Below are positions 1 through 8,799 of a stretch of DNA of 64,000 nt, in pieces. The notes under the pieces are model-generated. The model did not search any database, was not told the DNA's origin, and was given only the letters and a program-made list of their open reading frames with translations. The position numbers were made by a program, and so were the translations under genes. This DNA is from Methylophilales bacterium (GTDB lineage Bacteria; Pseudomonadota; Gammaproteobacteria; Burkholderiales; Methylophilaceae). Location: positions 1,178,001 through 1,242,000 of the forward strand of contig CP081940.1 of NCBI GenBank assembly GCA_019823025.1. Reading direction: 5' to 3'. How positions within the stretch are numbered: the first letter of the stretch is position 1; the number at the start of each line of letters is the position of its first letter.

Positions 1-1
1 G

Positions 2-55
2 AGAGTAGACTTAAATGAATTTTCAACCGTCATTGTAGGAGTTGATGAAAGATAA
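2..55 (+). CDS. C-terminal end of upstream gene, possibly an M16 zinc peptidase
   Basis: An open frame enters from the left edge and ends at TAA 53-55, running about 10 nt into rsmD. Its last residues read as a D-L-x-x-F-x-T-V-I-V-G type ending, which resembles the C-terminus of M16-family (pitrilysin-like) periplasmic peptidases. Such genes often sit directly upstream of rsmD in betaproteobacteria. Only 17 residues are visible, so the family call is inference. Partial because of the window edge, not because it is broken. Confidence 0.4.
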   Translation, partial: RVDLNEFSTVIVGVDER

Positions 56-575
56 TAATGTAAAAATTATTGGTGGAAAATGGAAGAGGAAGAATATTTC
101 ATTTAATGAAGCGAAGGGATTAAGACCCACCTTAGGTAGAGTTAGAGAAACACTTTTCAATTGGCTTGGGCAAGATTTAAATAATAAAAAGTGTTTAGAC
201 TTGTTCGCAGGCACGGGTGCTTTGGGTTTTGAAGCGCTATCTAGAAATGCTGAGTCATGCATATTTGTTGAGAATAACCCAAGCACTTTCCAAAAACTTA
301 TTGAAAATAAAGAAAATTTCAAGGCAGATAATGCCATTATAAAAAAAATACATGCAGATTTTTTTATAAAAAATAATGAAGAGCTTTTTGATATCATATT
401 TTTTGACCCACCATTTGTATTAGACAACTCTATCCAATTAATAGAGTTCATTAGAAAATTTTTAAAGCCCAATGGCGTAATTTATTTCGAAACAAATATA
501 AAACTACCTGAAAATTTTTTAGAAATAATAAAAACCTCAAGGGTAGGGAAGGTATACTTCCATTTAGTGCATTAA
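45..575 (+). CDS. rsmD: 16S rRNA (guanine(966)-N(2))-methyltransferase RsmD
   Basis: Methylates N2 of G966 in 16S rRNA during 30S assembly, using S-adenosylmethionine, in the cytoplasm. The Rossmann SAM-binding motif LDLFAGTGALG lies near residue 52 and the N6/N2-methyltransferase catalytic motif DPPF near 122. The family signature RPT-x2-RVRETLFNWL is near residue 28. A TTG at 42 is in frame, but AGGAG at 37-41 leaves it no spacing, so the ATG at 45 is preferred even though its spacing of 3 nt is short. The length of about 176 aa is a little below the usual 185-200. It is followed by coaD after 15 nt, the usual rsmD-coaD pairing. Confidence 0.93.
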   Translation: MKDNNVKIIGGKWKRKNISFNEAKGLRPTLGRVRETLFNWLGQDLNNKKCLDLFAGTGALGFEALSRNAESCIFVENNPSTFQKLIENKENFKADNAIIKKIHADFFIKNNEELFDIIFFDPPFVLDNSIQLIEFIRKFLKPNGVIYFETNIKLPENFLEIIKTSRVGKVYFHLVH

Positions 576-590
576 ATTCTAAAATTTATT

Positions 591-1064
591 ATGTTTGTAA
601 TTTATCCAGGTTCTTTTGATCCGCTTACACTCGGTCACGAAGATATTATAAAAAGAGCAGCTTCGTCTTTTGATAAGTTGATGATTGCTGTCTCCGAGGA
701 TAATGCAAAGTCGTCAATATTTTCTGTGAATGAAAGACTCAAGATGGCAGAAATCGTAGCTAAAAAATATACCAATGTTTCAGCTTCCTCATTCAAAGGA
801 TTAACAGTAGATTTTGCTAAAGCTAATGCATCAAATTTTATTTTAAGAGGCCTGAGAGATTCATCAGATTTTGATAACGAAGCTCAAAATGCATTGATGA
901 ATAAAACTTTGGACAATTCAATAGAAACCATATTTTTGATTTCATCTAAAAATGTCAGAGAAATCTCATCGACCAATGTGAGACAAATTCTATCGCTTGC
1001 TGGCGATGTAAGTAATTTTATGTCGACTGACATCATTTCTTATATTAATTCATTAAAAACATAA
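591..1064 (+). CDS. coaD: Phosphopantetheine adenylyltransferase
   Basis: Transfers AMP from ATP to 4'-phosphopantetheine to give dephospho-CoA, the penultimate step of coenzyme A synthesis. The nucleotidyltransferase signature is intact: PGSFDPLTLGH at residues 6-16 carries the (T/H)xGH motif. The C-terminal ISSTNVR motif (about residues 124-130) binds ATP. At 157 aa it matches the usual 155-165. It lies between rsmD and a 4Fe-4S ferredoxin, with 3 nt to the latter, so the three genes are probably co-transcribed. Confidence 0.97.
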   Translation: MFVIYPGSFDPLTLGHEDIIKRAASSFDKLMIAVSEDNAKSSIFSVNERLKMAEIVAKKYTNVSASSFKGLTVDFAKANASNFILRGLRDSSDFDNEAQNALMNKTLDNSIETIFLISSKNVREISSTNVRQILSLAGDVSNFMSTDIISYINSLKT

Positions 1065-1325
<261 letters not shown>

Positions 1326-1349
1326 ATTTAGTTTTTTAAGGAGTTTTTC

Positions 1350-1739
1350 ATGAGAATTTTGCACTCAATGATTCGCGTTAATGATTTAGAAGAATCAATT
1401 AAATTTTATACTGAAGTTTTAGGCATGAAACTTCTTCGAGAAAAAAAATATCCAGAAGCAAAATTTTCCTTAGCTTTTTTAGGTTATGGAAACGAAACTA
1501 AAAACACCGTTATTGAACTCACTTATAATTGGGATACAAATGATTATGAGCACGGAAATGCATTTGGCCATATTGCTATTGAGGTTGATGATATATATAA
1601 AGTTTGTGAGGAGATAAAGAATAAGGGAGTAAAAGTAATAAGAGATCCCGGCCCTATGATGGGGTCAAGATTACTTTTAGCATTTATTGAAGACCCAAAT
1701 GGTTACAAAATAGAGCTTATAGAAAAAGGAACATTCTAG
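1350..1739 (+). CDS. gloA: Lactoylglutathione lyase (glyoxalase I)
   Basis: Isomerises the methylglyoxal-glutathione hemithioacetal to S-lactoylglutathione, detoxifying methylglyoxal. The four metal ligands fall at H5, E56, H74 and E122, the positions known from the Ni-dependent E. coli enzyme. The ending EDPNGYKIELIE is family-typical. A good AAGGAG ribosome site lies about 7 nt before the ATG. The gene ends 4 nt before the convergent end of dnaJ, and both stop codons lie inside a small palindrome. Length 129 aa is normal. Confidence 0.95.
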   Translation: MRILHSMIRVNDLEESIKFYTEVLGMKLLREKKYPEAKFSLAFLGYGNETKNTVIELTYNWDTNDYEHGNAFGHIAIEVDDIYKVCEEIKNKGVKVIRDPGPMMGSRLLLAFIEDPNGYKIELIEKGTF

Positions 1740-1743
1740 AGTC

Positions 1744-2856
1744 CTAGAAAAAATCCTTAACTTTATCCAGCCAAGTTTTTGATCTTGGGCTATGTTTATC
1801 ACTATCTTTTTGGTTTATTGCTTCAAGTTCTTCTAGTAGTTTCTTCTGGTCATCATTCAATTTCACAGGCGTTTCTACTACGACGTGGCAATGTAAATCT
1901 CCATATTGACTTTGTCTGACTGGCTTTATACCTTTTCCACGTAAACGAAAGACAGAGCCTGTTTGGGTTTCTGGAGAGATTTTAATTTTGGCAGTGCCAT
2001 CCAAGGTTGGTATTTTTATTTCCCCCCCCAGTGCTGCTGTTGAGAAACTAATGGGCATTTCACAATGAAGATTACCACCATCTCGTTGGAAAATAGTATG
2101 TTCCTTAAGACTAATAACTACATATAGGTCACCTGATGGGCCACCATTAACACCTGCCTCACCCTCACCGCTTAGTCGAATTCTATCTCCTTCATCGACA
2201 CCTGCAGGAATTTTGACAGATAACGTTTTCGATTCTTTTACACGACCAGTGCCATTACAATCTTGACATGGGTCCTTTATTGTTTTGCCGGTACCATTAC
2301 AATCTTGACATGTCTGTTGGACAGAAAAGAAACCCTGCTGCATTCGAACTTGTCCATGCCCCTGACATCTTTGACATGTTGTTGGCTCTGTTCCTTTTTT
2401 AGCGCCTGATCCGTTACATGATTTACAGGTTGATAATACTGGAACACGTATTTTTGTCTCGGTTCCTTTTGCGGCATTTTCTAATGAAATTTCCATGTTG
2501 TATCTAAGATCTGCGCCACGATATACGTTTGATCTTTGGCTTTGTTTGCCCCCAAAAATATCTCCGAAAATATCTCCAAAAGCATCACCAAAGTCACCAA
2601 AGCCTTGAGCACCACCTCCACCAACAGACTGGTCAACACCTGCATGACCAAATTGGTCATAAGCCGATCTTTTATTAGAATCAGATAGGACCTCATAAGC
2701 CTCTTTCGCTTCTTTGAAGCTATCTTCTGCTTTGGGGTTATCAGGGTTTCGGTCTGGATGGTATTTCATTGCAAGCTTTTTAAATGATTTTTTTATTTCT
2801 TCATCAGATGCTTGACGACTTAACCCAAGAACTTCGTAGTAATCTTTTTTAGCCAT
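1744..2856 (-). CDS. dnaJ: Chaperone protein DnaJ
   Basis: J-domain co-chaperone that delivers substrates to DnaK and stimulates its ATPase. The J domain covers residues 1-70 with HPD at 33-35. A Gly-rich linker with GGGG and repeated GD(A/I)F segments follows. The zinc domain has four CxxCxGxG motifs: [16 protein letters not shown] and CQDCNGTG twice. A C-terminal substrate-binding region completes this 370-aa type I protein. It is the third gene of grpE-dnaK-dnaJ. A perfect hairpin lies 10 nt before its ATG and no Shine-Dalgarno sequence is visible there. Confidence 0.98.
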   Translation of the reverse strand: MAKKDYYEVLGLSRQASDEEIKKSFKKLAMKYHPDRNPDNPKAEDSFKEAKEAYEVLSDSNKRSAYDQFGHAGVDQSVGGGGAQGFGDFGDAFGDIFGDIFGGKQSQRSNVYRGADLRYNMEISLENAAKGTETKIRVPVLSTCKSCNGSGAKKGTEPTTCQRCQGHGQVRMQQGFFSVQQTCQDCNGTGKTIKDPCQDCNGTGRVKESKTLSVKIPAGVDEGDRIRLSGEGEAGVNGGPSGDLYVVISLKEHTIFQRDGGNLHCEMPISFSTAALGGEIKIPTLDGTAKIKISPETQTGSVFRLRGKGIKPVRQSQYGDLHCHVVVETPVKLNDDQKKLLEELEAINQKDSDKHSPRSKTWLDKVKDFF

Positions 2857-2866
2857 AAAATAGTAA

Positions 2867-2895
2867 AGGACAATACTTTTTTAAAGTATTGTCCT
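2867..2895 (-). other. Perfect 13-bp stem-loop between dnaK and dnaJ
   Basis: AGGACAATACTTT at 2867-2879 is the exact reverse complement of 2883-2895, with a 3-nt loop. On the mRNA strand only 10 nt separate it from the dnaJ ATG. A pure U tract does not follow (TTACTATTTT), so it is a weak terminator at best. It more likely sets the dnaK:dnaJ expression ratio by partial termination, mRNA protection or control of dnaJ initiation. Confidence 0.7.
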
Positions 2896-2908
2896 ATTTG
2901 AGTTTAAT

Positions 2909-4867
2909 TTATTTCTCTTCTTTCTTATCTTCTTTATTGTCTTCAGCTTTAACTTCTTCAAACTCAGCATCAACAACTTCAGCATCGACGGTTTTCTCTT
3001 CTGCTCCGCCTTGTGCTTCATTTCCTTGCGGTTGACCTTGTTGGGCTTGTTGGTCAGCATACACCTTTTCCCCGAGTTTTTGTGATGCCTCAGCTAAAAC
3101 TTTATTTTTCGCTTCAATTTCTTCCTTATTATCTGTTTTAACTGCCTCCTCAAGATCTTTGATAGCAGATTCAATTTTTGACTTTTCATCATCAGTGACT
3201 TTATCTTTATGGTCAGTCATCGTTTTTTGAACGGAATGAATCATTGCTTCTGCCGCATTTTTTACATCAACTAGTTCACGTAATTTTTGATCTTCTTCAG
3301 CATGCTTTTCAGCATCCTCTTCCATTTTTTTAATTTCTTCTTCAGATAGCCCACCGTTAGCTTTAATCGTTATTTTATTTTCTTTGCCAGTAGCTTTGTC
3401 TTTAGCATTCACATGCAGGATACCGTTTGCGTCAATATCAAATGTAACCTCAATTTGTGGGGTGCCTCTTGGCGCAGAAGGTATATCTGTTAAATTAAAC
3501 TGACCAAGACTTTTGTTTCCAGACGCCATTTCACGCTCACCTTGAAGTACATGAATGGTGACAGCGCTTTGGTTATCTTCAGCTGTAGAAAAAACTTGAG
3601 ATGCCTTTGTTGGGATTGTTGTGTTTTTCTTAATTAGTTTAGTTGAAACAGACCCTAGAGTCTCAATTCCTAAGCTAAGCGGAGTCACATCAAGTAATAA
3701 CACATCCTTAACATCACCTTGCATCACGCCTGCTTGAATAGATGCACCCACCGCAACAGCCTCATCTGGGTTTACATCTTTTCGAGCTTCTACTCCGAAG
3801 ATTTCTTTAACCTTATCTTGAACCTTTGGCATTCTTGTTTGGCCACCAACAAGAATTACATCCGAAATATCACCATTACTTACTCCTGCATCCTTCATTG
3901 CAGTTTGGCAAGGCTCAACTGTCCTATCAATCAAATCTGCGACAAGAGATTCAAGTTTTGCGCGAGTTAATTTTACAACTAAATGCTTAGGCCCTGATGC
4001 ATCGGCAGTTATGTATGGAAGATTAACTTCAGTTTGAGTGCTACTTGATAGCTCAATTTTTGATTTTTCAGCAGCTTCCTTTAGTCTTTGTTTAGCAAGC
4101 ATATCCTTAGTTAAGTCTACGCCATTTTCTTTTTCAAAAATTTCAGCTAAGTGCTCGATAATTCGATTATCAAAGTCCTCTCCACCCAGAAAAGTATCTC
4201 CATTGGTAGATAACACTTCAAATTGATGTTCACCGTCAACACTTGAAATTTCAATAATAGAGACGTCAAAAGTACCACCACCTAAATCGTAAACAGCTAT
4301 CTTTCTGTCCCCTTCTTTTTTATCCATACCGAATGCTAGTGCTGCTGCTGTAGGTTCATTAATAATACGTTTTACATCTAAGCCAGCAATTTTTCCTGCA
4401 TCTTTTGTTGCCTGCCTTTGGCTATCGTTAAAGTAGGCAGGAACTGTAATGACTGCTTCAGTTACAGTCTCACCAAGATAATCTTCGGCCGTTTGTTTCA
4501 TTTTTCGCAAAATTTCAGCTGATATTTGAGGCGGTGCTTTTTTATCGCCTTTAATTTCTACCCACGCATCACCACTATCTGCTTTTGAAATGGTATAGGG
4601 CATTAATTTAATATCCTTTTGTACCTCATCTTCCTCGAACTTTCTTCCAATCAATCTCTTTACAGCATAGACTGTATCTTTTGGATTGGTCACCGCTTGA
4701 CGTTTTGCAGGGGCTCCAACCAGAGATTCACCATTATCTTGATAACCAACAACTGAAGGCGTTGTTCTTGTTCCTTCTGAGTTTTCTATAACCTTAGGTT
4801 TTCCACCCTCCATTACTGAAACACAAGAGTTTGTTGTTCCTAAGTCAATTCCAATTATTTTTCCCAT
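2909..4867 (-). CDS. dnaK: Chaperone protein DnaK (Hsp70)
   Basis: ATP-dependent Hsp70 for folding and disaggregation, working with DnaJ and GrpE. The actin-like ATPase domain opens with [26 protein letters not shown] and [11 protein letters not shown] follow, then the [11 protein letters not shown] linker to the substrate-binding domain. The tail is acidic, with a Q/G-rich stretch and VVDAEFEEV near the end. At 652 aa it is slightly longer than the E. coli protein (638), the extra being charged tail. The ribosome site TAGGAAAAAT precedes the ATG. It has its own sigma-32-like promoter in the 90-nt gap after grpE. A second Hsp70, hscA, is present at 37859-39712. Confidence 0.99.
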   Translation of the reverse strand: MGKIIGIDLGTTNSCVSVMEGGKPKVIENSEGTRTTPSVVGYQDNGESLVGAPAKRQAVTNPKDTVYAVKRLIGRKFEEDEVQKDIKLMPYTISKADSGDAWVEIKGDKKAPPQISAEILRKMKQTAEDYLGETVTEAVITVPAYFNDSQRQATKDAGKIAGLDVKRIINEPTAAALAFGMDKKEGDRKIAVYDLGGGTFDVSIIEISSVDGEHQFEVLSTNGDTFLGGEDFDNRIIEHLAEIFEKENGVDLTKDMLAKQRLKEAAEKSKIELSSSTQTEVNLPYITADASGPKHLVVKLTRAKLESLVADLIDRTVEPCQTAMKDAGVSNGDISDVILVGGQTRMPKVQDKVKEIFGVEARKDVNPDEAVAVGASIQAGVMQGDVKDVLLLDVTPLSLGIETLGSVSTKLIKKNTTIPTKASQVFSTAEDNQSAVTIHVLQGEREMASGNKSLGQFNLTDIPSAPRGTPQIEVTFDIDANGILHVNAKDKATGKENKITIKANGGLSEEEIKKMEEDAEKHAEEDQKLRELVDVKNAAEAMIHSVQKTMTDHKDKVTDDEKSKIESAIKDLEEAVKTDNKEEIEAKNKVLAEASQKLGEKVYADQQAQQGQPQGNEAQGGAEEKTVDAEVVDAEFEEVKAEDNKEDKKEEK

Positions 4868-4920
4868 ATTCTTATTTTTCCTATTTTTTTATTAGTTTAA
4901 GTTGACGCTTTATAATTTAA

Positions 4921-4949
4921 TATATTGGGTCATTTGTATTAATTTCAAC
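4921..4949 (-). promoter_or_regulatory. Sigma-32-type heat-shock promoter for dnaK
   Basis: On the minus strand GTTGAAA (4949-4943) is followed after 13 nt by CCCAATATA (4929-4921), close to the RpoH consensus CTTGAAA-N13-15-CCCCATnTA. The predicted start is about 47 nt before the dnaK ATG. The same -10 sequence and spacing occur before grpE. Confidence 0.65.
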
Positions 4950-4957
4950 TCTCCAAG

Positions 4958-5503
4958 TTAATTCTTTTCTTTTGCGACCGTAACAAGGGCTGGTCTGAGT
5001 ACTCTCTCGTTAAGGGTGTATCCCTTTTGCATTACTGAAATAACAGTATTTGCATCTTGATCTGACTCAACCATTGTCATCGCTTCATGAAAGTTTGGAT
5101 CAAAAACTTCTCCCTTTGGGTCAATCTCTTTGATGTTAAGTTTTTCAAAAACGCTAGTTAATTGTTTTGAAGTGAGCTCCATACCCTCTTTATAATTTTC
5201 TAATGATGATTCATCCACCATTAACGAAGCATCCAAACTGTCTTTCACAAGTAAAATTTCAGAGGCAAAATTTTCAATGGCGTATTTTCTGGTCTTATCC
5301 ATCTCATCAATTGATCTTTTGCGAAAATTTTCAGTTTCAGCCTTCGCGTATAAAACAGCCCCTTCAAGTTCAGTAATTTTTGCTTTTAAATCATCTAGGG
5401 ATTCTGTTTGATCATTTTCATTTGATACTTCTGGTGTCTCAATATCTTTTTGTTTGTCTTCTTTGTTTTGTTTAGTTGTAGTTTTTTTTTGTGATTTACT
5501 CAT
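4958..5503 (-). CDS. grpE: Nucleotide exchange factor GrpE
   Basis: Releases ADP from DnaK and so resets the Hsp70 cycle. The N-terminal 35 residues are charged and disordered (K/Q/E/N-rich). A long coiled coil follows, then a beta domain with the GrpE signature near GEVFDPNFHEAMTMVE. The ending LNERVLRPALVTVAK is typical. At 181 aa it is of normal length. It is the first gene of the grpE-dnaK-dnaJ set, transcribed away from edd. No strong ribosome site is seen before the ATG. Confidence 0.97.
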   Translation of the reverse strand: MSKSQKKTTTKQNKEDKQKDIETPEVSNENDQTESLDDLKAKITELEGAVLYAKAETENFRKRSIDEMDKTRKYAIENFASEILLVKDSLDASLMVDESSLENYKEGMELTSKQLTSVFEKLNIKEIDPKGEVFDPNFHEAMTMVESDQDANTVISVMQKGYTLNERVLRPALVTVAKEKN

Positions 5504-5546
5504 AAAATATTTTTTGATTTCATTTAATTTAATTAATAACTAGATT

Positions 5547-5575
5547 TATATTGGGACAGTTTTTAAAAATTCAAG
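5547..5575 (-). promoter_or_regulatory. Sigma-32-type heat-shock promoter for grpE
   Basis: On the minus strand CTTGAAT (5575-5569) and CCCAATATA (5555-5547) are separated by 13 nt, matching the RpoH promoter pattern. It lies about 45 nt upstream of the grpE ATG in the divergent grpE/edd region. I saw no CIRCE inverted repeat (TTAGCACTC-N9-GAGTGCTAA) here, although hrcA is encoded nearby. Confidence 0.65.
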
Positions 5576-5612
5576 ATGAAAATAACATAATTTATTTTTT
5601 TTTAAATGTCAT

Positions 5613-5642
5613 TTGACTTAACTATATTGTTTACTTGATAAT
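5613..5642 (+). promoter_or_regulatory. Candidate sigma-70 promoter for edd
   Basis: TTGACT (5613-5618) and GATAAT (5637-5642) are 18 nt apart, about 28 nt before the edd ATG. The hexamers are reasonable, but the region is AT-rich and chance matches are easy. The short untranslated leader lacks a clear Shine-Dalgarno sequence. Confidence 0.4.
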
Positions 5643-5670
5643 GGTCGGCTAACAACTAATAAGTTAAAAA

Positions 5671-7485
5671 ATGAAACAATCAATTATTGAAATCACAGAG
5701 CGAATCATAGAAAAGAGTAAACCGACTAGATCCTCTTATTTGCAACGTGTGAAAGATATGCAAAACAGAACTCGGGGGGCCGACAGAATGGGTTGTGCAA
5801 ATGTTGCTCATGCCATCGCCGCCTTACCTAAAAATGATAAATTAAAAATTGTTGAAGAAAAAAAACCTAATTTAGGAATTGTGACTGCTTATAACGATAT
5901 GTTGTCTGCGCACAAGCCCTATGAAGACTATCCTAAAATAATAAGGAATGTTGCAGCAAATTATGGAGCGACAGCACAAGTTGCATCCGGAGTTCCTGCT
6001 ATGTGTGACGGCGTCACACAAGGTGAACCTGGAATGGAGCTCAGTCTTTTTTCAAGAGATACGATAGCAATGTCCTCCTCGATTGGTTTGTCTCATGACG
6101 TTTTTGATGGTGTTTTAATGCTTGGAATTTGCGATAAAATTGTGCCAGGACTTTTAATTTCTGCATTACATTTTGGCCACTTACCAACGGTATTTGTTCC
6201 AGCAGGTCCAATGTCAACAGGTATAGACAATACAACAAAATCAAAAGTCAGAGAGAAATATGCGCAAGGCTTAGTAGGGAGAGAGGAGTTATTAGCATCA
6301 GAGTCTGCAGCATATCATGGTGAAGGAACATGTACGTTTTATGGCACTGCAAATAGCAATCAAATGTTGATGGAGGCAATGGGCCTTCATGTACCCGGTG
6401 CAGCATTTGTTCATCCTCATGATGGTATTAGATCTCTTTTAACAGACGAAGCCGTTAAACTCCTTGTTCAAAACATCAAGAAAGACACCATTCCTGTTGG
6501 AGAATTGGTCGATGAAAAGGTGATTATTAATGCTATGGCGGCCCTACTGGCTACAGGTGGGTCTACAAACCACTTAATCCACTGGGTAGCGATAGCAAGA
6601 GCAGCTGGCATTATTATCGATTGGACAGATTTTCATAATTTAGCGAAATCGGTACCCTTACTTGCAAGTGTTTATCCAAATGGTAAAGCTGATGTAAATG
6701 AATTTCAAGCGGCAGGTGGACCAGCATTTATTATTAGAGAACTAATTGAGGCTGGATGCATGTATCCAGATGTTGCTACCATATCTAAGGGTGGGCTCGG
6801 TGAATATGCGAAGCAACCAGAAATTAAGAAGGATAAATTAGTTTGGACTGAGCTATCATCTAAGAGTGTTGATGAATCTATAGTAAGAAAAGCTGATAAA
6901 CCTTTCAATGAATCAGGCGGCCTAAGACTTCTAAAAGGCAATTTAGGAAGGTCCGTCATTAAAATTTCTGCGGTACCTGAAGAAAAACATATAATTGAAG
7001 CACCTGCTATGGTGTTTAATGGACAAGAAGATTTACTCAAAGCCTTTGATGAAGGAAAATTAGAAAAAGATTTTATAGCAGTAGTTCGTTTTCAAGGACC
7101 AAAAGCAAACGGAATGCCTGAATTGCATAAACTTACTCCACCTTTATCTGTAATACAAAATATGGGATTTACGGTGGGCATAGTGACTGATGGTCGTATG
7201 AGTGGCGCATCAGGAAAAATACCAGCAGCAATTCATTTAAGTCCTGAGGGTGCAGCAGGTGGTGCTATAAGCAAAATTAGAGAGGGAGACATGATAAGAC
7301 TTAACGCGACTGTTGGATCTTTAAATGTTTTAGTAGATGAGGAAGAGTGGCTTGAAAGAGAAATACAGAAGATGACCGACTCTCAAAAAATTAATAATGG
7401 TCACGGGATAGGACGGGAGCTTTTTGCTAGTATGCGAAATAACGTATTGTCAGCAGAAGAGGGTGCCATCACATGGGTAAGTTAA
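5671..7485 (+). CDS. edd: Phosphogluconate dehydratase
   Basis: Dehydrates 6-phosphogluconate to 2-keto-3-deoxy-6-phosphogluconate (KDPG), the first committed Entner-Doudoroff step. It is an IlvD/Edd family enzyme of 604 aa, the normal Edd length. MCDGVTQGEPGMELSLFSRD lies at residues 111-130. The [4Fe-4S] cluster cysteines are C154 (GICDKIVPG) and C221 (GEGTCTFYGTAN). The C-terminal TDGRMSGASGKIP is typical. Edd is distinguished from dihydroxyacid dehydratase by the long N-terminus and the eda gene 25 nt downstream. In a methylotroph the pathway would cleave hexose phosphate from the RuMP cycle; that role is inference. Confidence 0.96.
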   Translation: MKQSIIEITERIIEKSKPTRSSYLQRVKDMQNRTRGADRMGCANVAHAIAALPKNDKLKIVEEKKPNLGIVTAYNDMLSAHKPYEDYPKIIRNVAANYGATAQVASGVPAMCDGVTQGEPGMELSLFSRDTIAMSSSIGLSHDVFDGVLMLGICDKIVPGLLISALHFGHLPTVFVPAGPMSTGIDNTTKSKVREKYAQGLVGREELLASESAAYHGEGTCTFYGTANSNQMLMEAMGLHVPGAAFVHPHDGIRSLLTDEAVKLLVQNIKKDTIPVGELVDEKVIINAMAALLATGGSTNHLIHWVAIARAAGIIIDWTDFHNLAKSVPLLASVYPNGKADVNEFQAAGGPAFIIRELIEAGCMYPDVATISKGGLGEYAKQPEIKKDKLVWTELSSKSVDESIVRKADKPFNESGGLRLLKGNLGRSVIKISAVPEEKHIIEAPAMVFNGQEDLLKAFDEGKLEKDFIAVVRFQGPKANGMPELHKLTPPLSVIQNMGFTVGIVTDGRMSGASGKIPAAIHLSPEGAAGGAISKIREGDMIRLNATVGSLNVLVDEEEWLEREIQKMTDSQKINNGHGIGRELFASMRNNVLSAEEGAITWVS

Positions 7486-7510
7486 ATAAATTAAAAGAAG
7501 AAAAAATTAA

Positions 7511-8128
7511 ATGAAAACAATCGAATTAGCTAAATTTGGCCCTGTCATTCCAGTTATTGTCATCGATCGTGTTGAGGATGCGGTTCCAGTGGCATCAAGC
7601 TTGATTGAAGGTGGTGTAAAAGTGTTAGAGGTTACTTTAAGATCACAATGTGCATTACAAGTTATTGAAGAGATCGCAACAAAAGTACCCGAGGCTGTTA
7701 TTGGTGCTGGGACAATTAGGACGCAAGCAGACGTTACTAATGCAAAGTTAGCTGGAAGCCAGTTTGCTGTTAGTCCGGGGTACACTTTTGATATTGGCCA
7801 AACATGTAAGGATGTTGATCTCCCATTGCTACCAGGTGTTTCAACTGGTAGTGAAGTAATGAAAGCGAATGCTGATGGTTTTGATTTCCTAAAATTATTC
7901 CCAGCTGTTGCTGTAGGCGGAATTAATTTGTTAAAAGGGTTTGCAGGTCCATTTGCCGATATTTCATTCTGCCCAACCGGAGGCATTACTATAAAAACAG
8001 CAAAAGATTTCCTAGCCTTGCCTAATGTGCCTGTATGCGGCGGGACATGGCTTACTCCAAAAGATCTAATTCAAAACAAACAATGGGGTGAAATTACAAA
8101 GCTTGCTAAAGAGGCCTCATCAATCTAA
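7511..8128 (+). CDS. eda: KDPG / 4-hydroxy-2-oxoglutarate aldolase
   Basis: Class I aldolase that splits KDPG into pyruvate and glyceraldehyde 3-phosphate. The Schiff-base lysine is K128 in FLKLFPA. E40 and R44 in VLEVTLR correspond to the catalytic base and phosphate-binding arginine. GAGT at 65-68 and the GG phosphate loops are present. At 205 aa it matches the family. It follows edd directly, so the two form an Entner-Doudoroff operon. The HAD hydrolase 11 nt downstream is probably in the same transcript. Confidence 0.96.
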   Translation: MKTIELAKFGPVIPVIVIDRVEDAVPVASSLIEGGVKVLEVTLRSQCALQVIEEIATKVPEAVIGAGTIRTQADVTNAKLAGSQFAVSPGYTFDIGQTCKDVDLPLLPGVSTGSEVMKANADGFDFLKLFPAVAVGGINLLKGFAGPFADISFCPTGGITIKTAKDFLALPNVPVCGGTWLTPKDLIQNKQWGEITKLAKEASSI

Positions 8129-8139
8129 ATTTTAACGAT

Positions 8140-8793
8140 ATGATTGAGTTAAAAAAATACGAGACTATTATTTTTGATTGTGATGGCGTCATTCTTAATT
8201 CAAATTTTCAAAAAATTGAAGCATACAGAAATGCAGCTATTGAATTTGGTGCAAGTGTACAACAAGCACAAGCGTTAGTTGACCATCATATAGAATTAAC
8301 AGGCATTTCGAGACACATAAAATTTAAATATTTCTTATCCGAGATAATGCATCGAGAAGTTTCTGAAGAAGCAATGAATGAACTCTTGGGAGCTTTAAAT
8401 ACACAAGTATTAAAATTACTAAATGAATGCGAAATAGCAAAAGGACTCTCTAAATTGCGAGAAAGGACAAAAAGTAGCAAATGGATGGTTGCTTCCGGTG
8501 GTGATGAAAAGGAGCTCAATCATTTATTCAAGGAAAAAAAAATAGACCACTTTTTTGATGAAGGCATTTTTGGAAGCCCAGCATCAAAGCATGAAATAAT
8601 AGAATTAAAGCAAAAAAAAATTAACTTTTCTCCAGCACTTTTCTTGGGAGATTCTCTATACGATATTCAAACTGCTCAAAAATATAATTTAGATTTTATC
8701 TTTGTTTCTGGTTGGACAGACTTATCTGGCTGGGAACATATATGTGCTGATAATGAAATCAGGACTATTGAGCGAATTAACGATCTTATTTAA
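8140..8793 (+). CDS. HAD-superfamily (subfamily IA) phosphatase, substrate unknown
   Basis: The Asp nucleophile and acid/base are D13 and D15 in IIFDCDGVILN. The motif II serine lies in VASGG near residue 119. A lysine in SKHEII serves as motif III. The motif IV aspartates are in LGDSLYDI near residue 168. An alpha-helical cap fills residues 20-90. The fold is a phosphoglycolate/beta-phosphoglucomutase-like HAD hydrolase, but the substrate cannot be deduced. It follows eda by 11 nt and meets the end of hldE 6 nt later, so either sugar-phosphate housekeeping or a link to heptose synthesis is possible. It lacks obvious GmhB features. Confidence 0.8.
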   Translation: MIELKKYETIIFDCDGVILNSNFQKIEAYRNAAIEFGASVQQAQALVDHHIELTGISRHIKFKYFLSEIMHREVSEEAMNELLGALNTQVLKLLNECEIAKGLSKLRERTKSSKWMVASGGDEKELNHLFKEKKIDHFFDEGIFGSPASKHEIIELKQKKINFSPALFLGDSLYDIQTAQKYNLDFIFVSGWTDLSGWEHICADNEIRTIERINDLI

Positions 8794-8799
8794 TCAAAC

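Noticed and set aside
23..472. 149-codon minus-strand ORF opposite rsmD
   Set aside because: Shadow of rsmD, which has clear methyltransferase motifs; the antisense product is low-complexity F/S/K.
3719..3970. Plus-strand ORF inside dnaK
   Set aside because: Antisense shadow; dnaK is complete.
5607..5612. TGTCAT near edd as a possible Pho half site
   Set aside because: No second half at the 11-nt period.
5613..5628. TTGACT with nearby TATATT as an edd promoter
   Set aside because: Only 4 nt apart; the GATAAT at 5637 with an 18-nt spacer is preferred.
6705..7040. 111-codon minus-strand ORF inside edd
   Set aside because: Antisense shadow of a well-supported gene.
7507..7986. 159-codon minus-strand ORF opposite eda
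   Set aside because: Shadow of eda, which has the catalytic motifs and a proper context.
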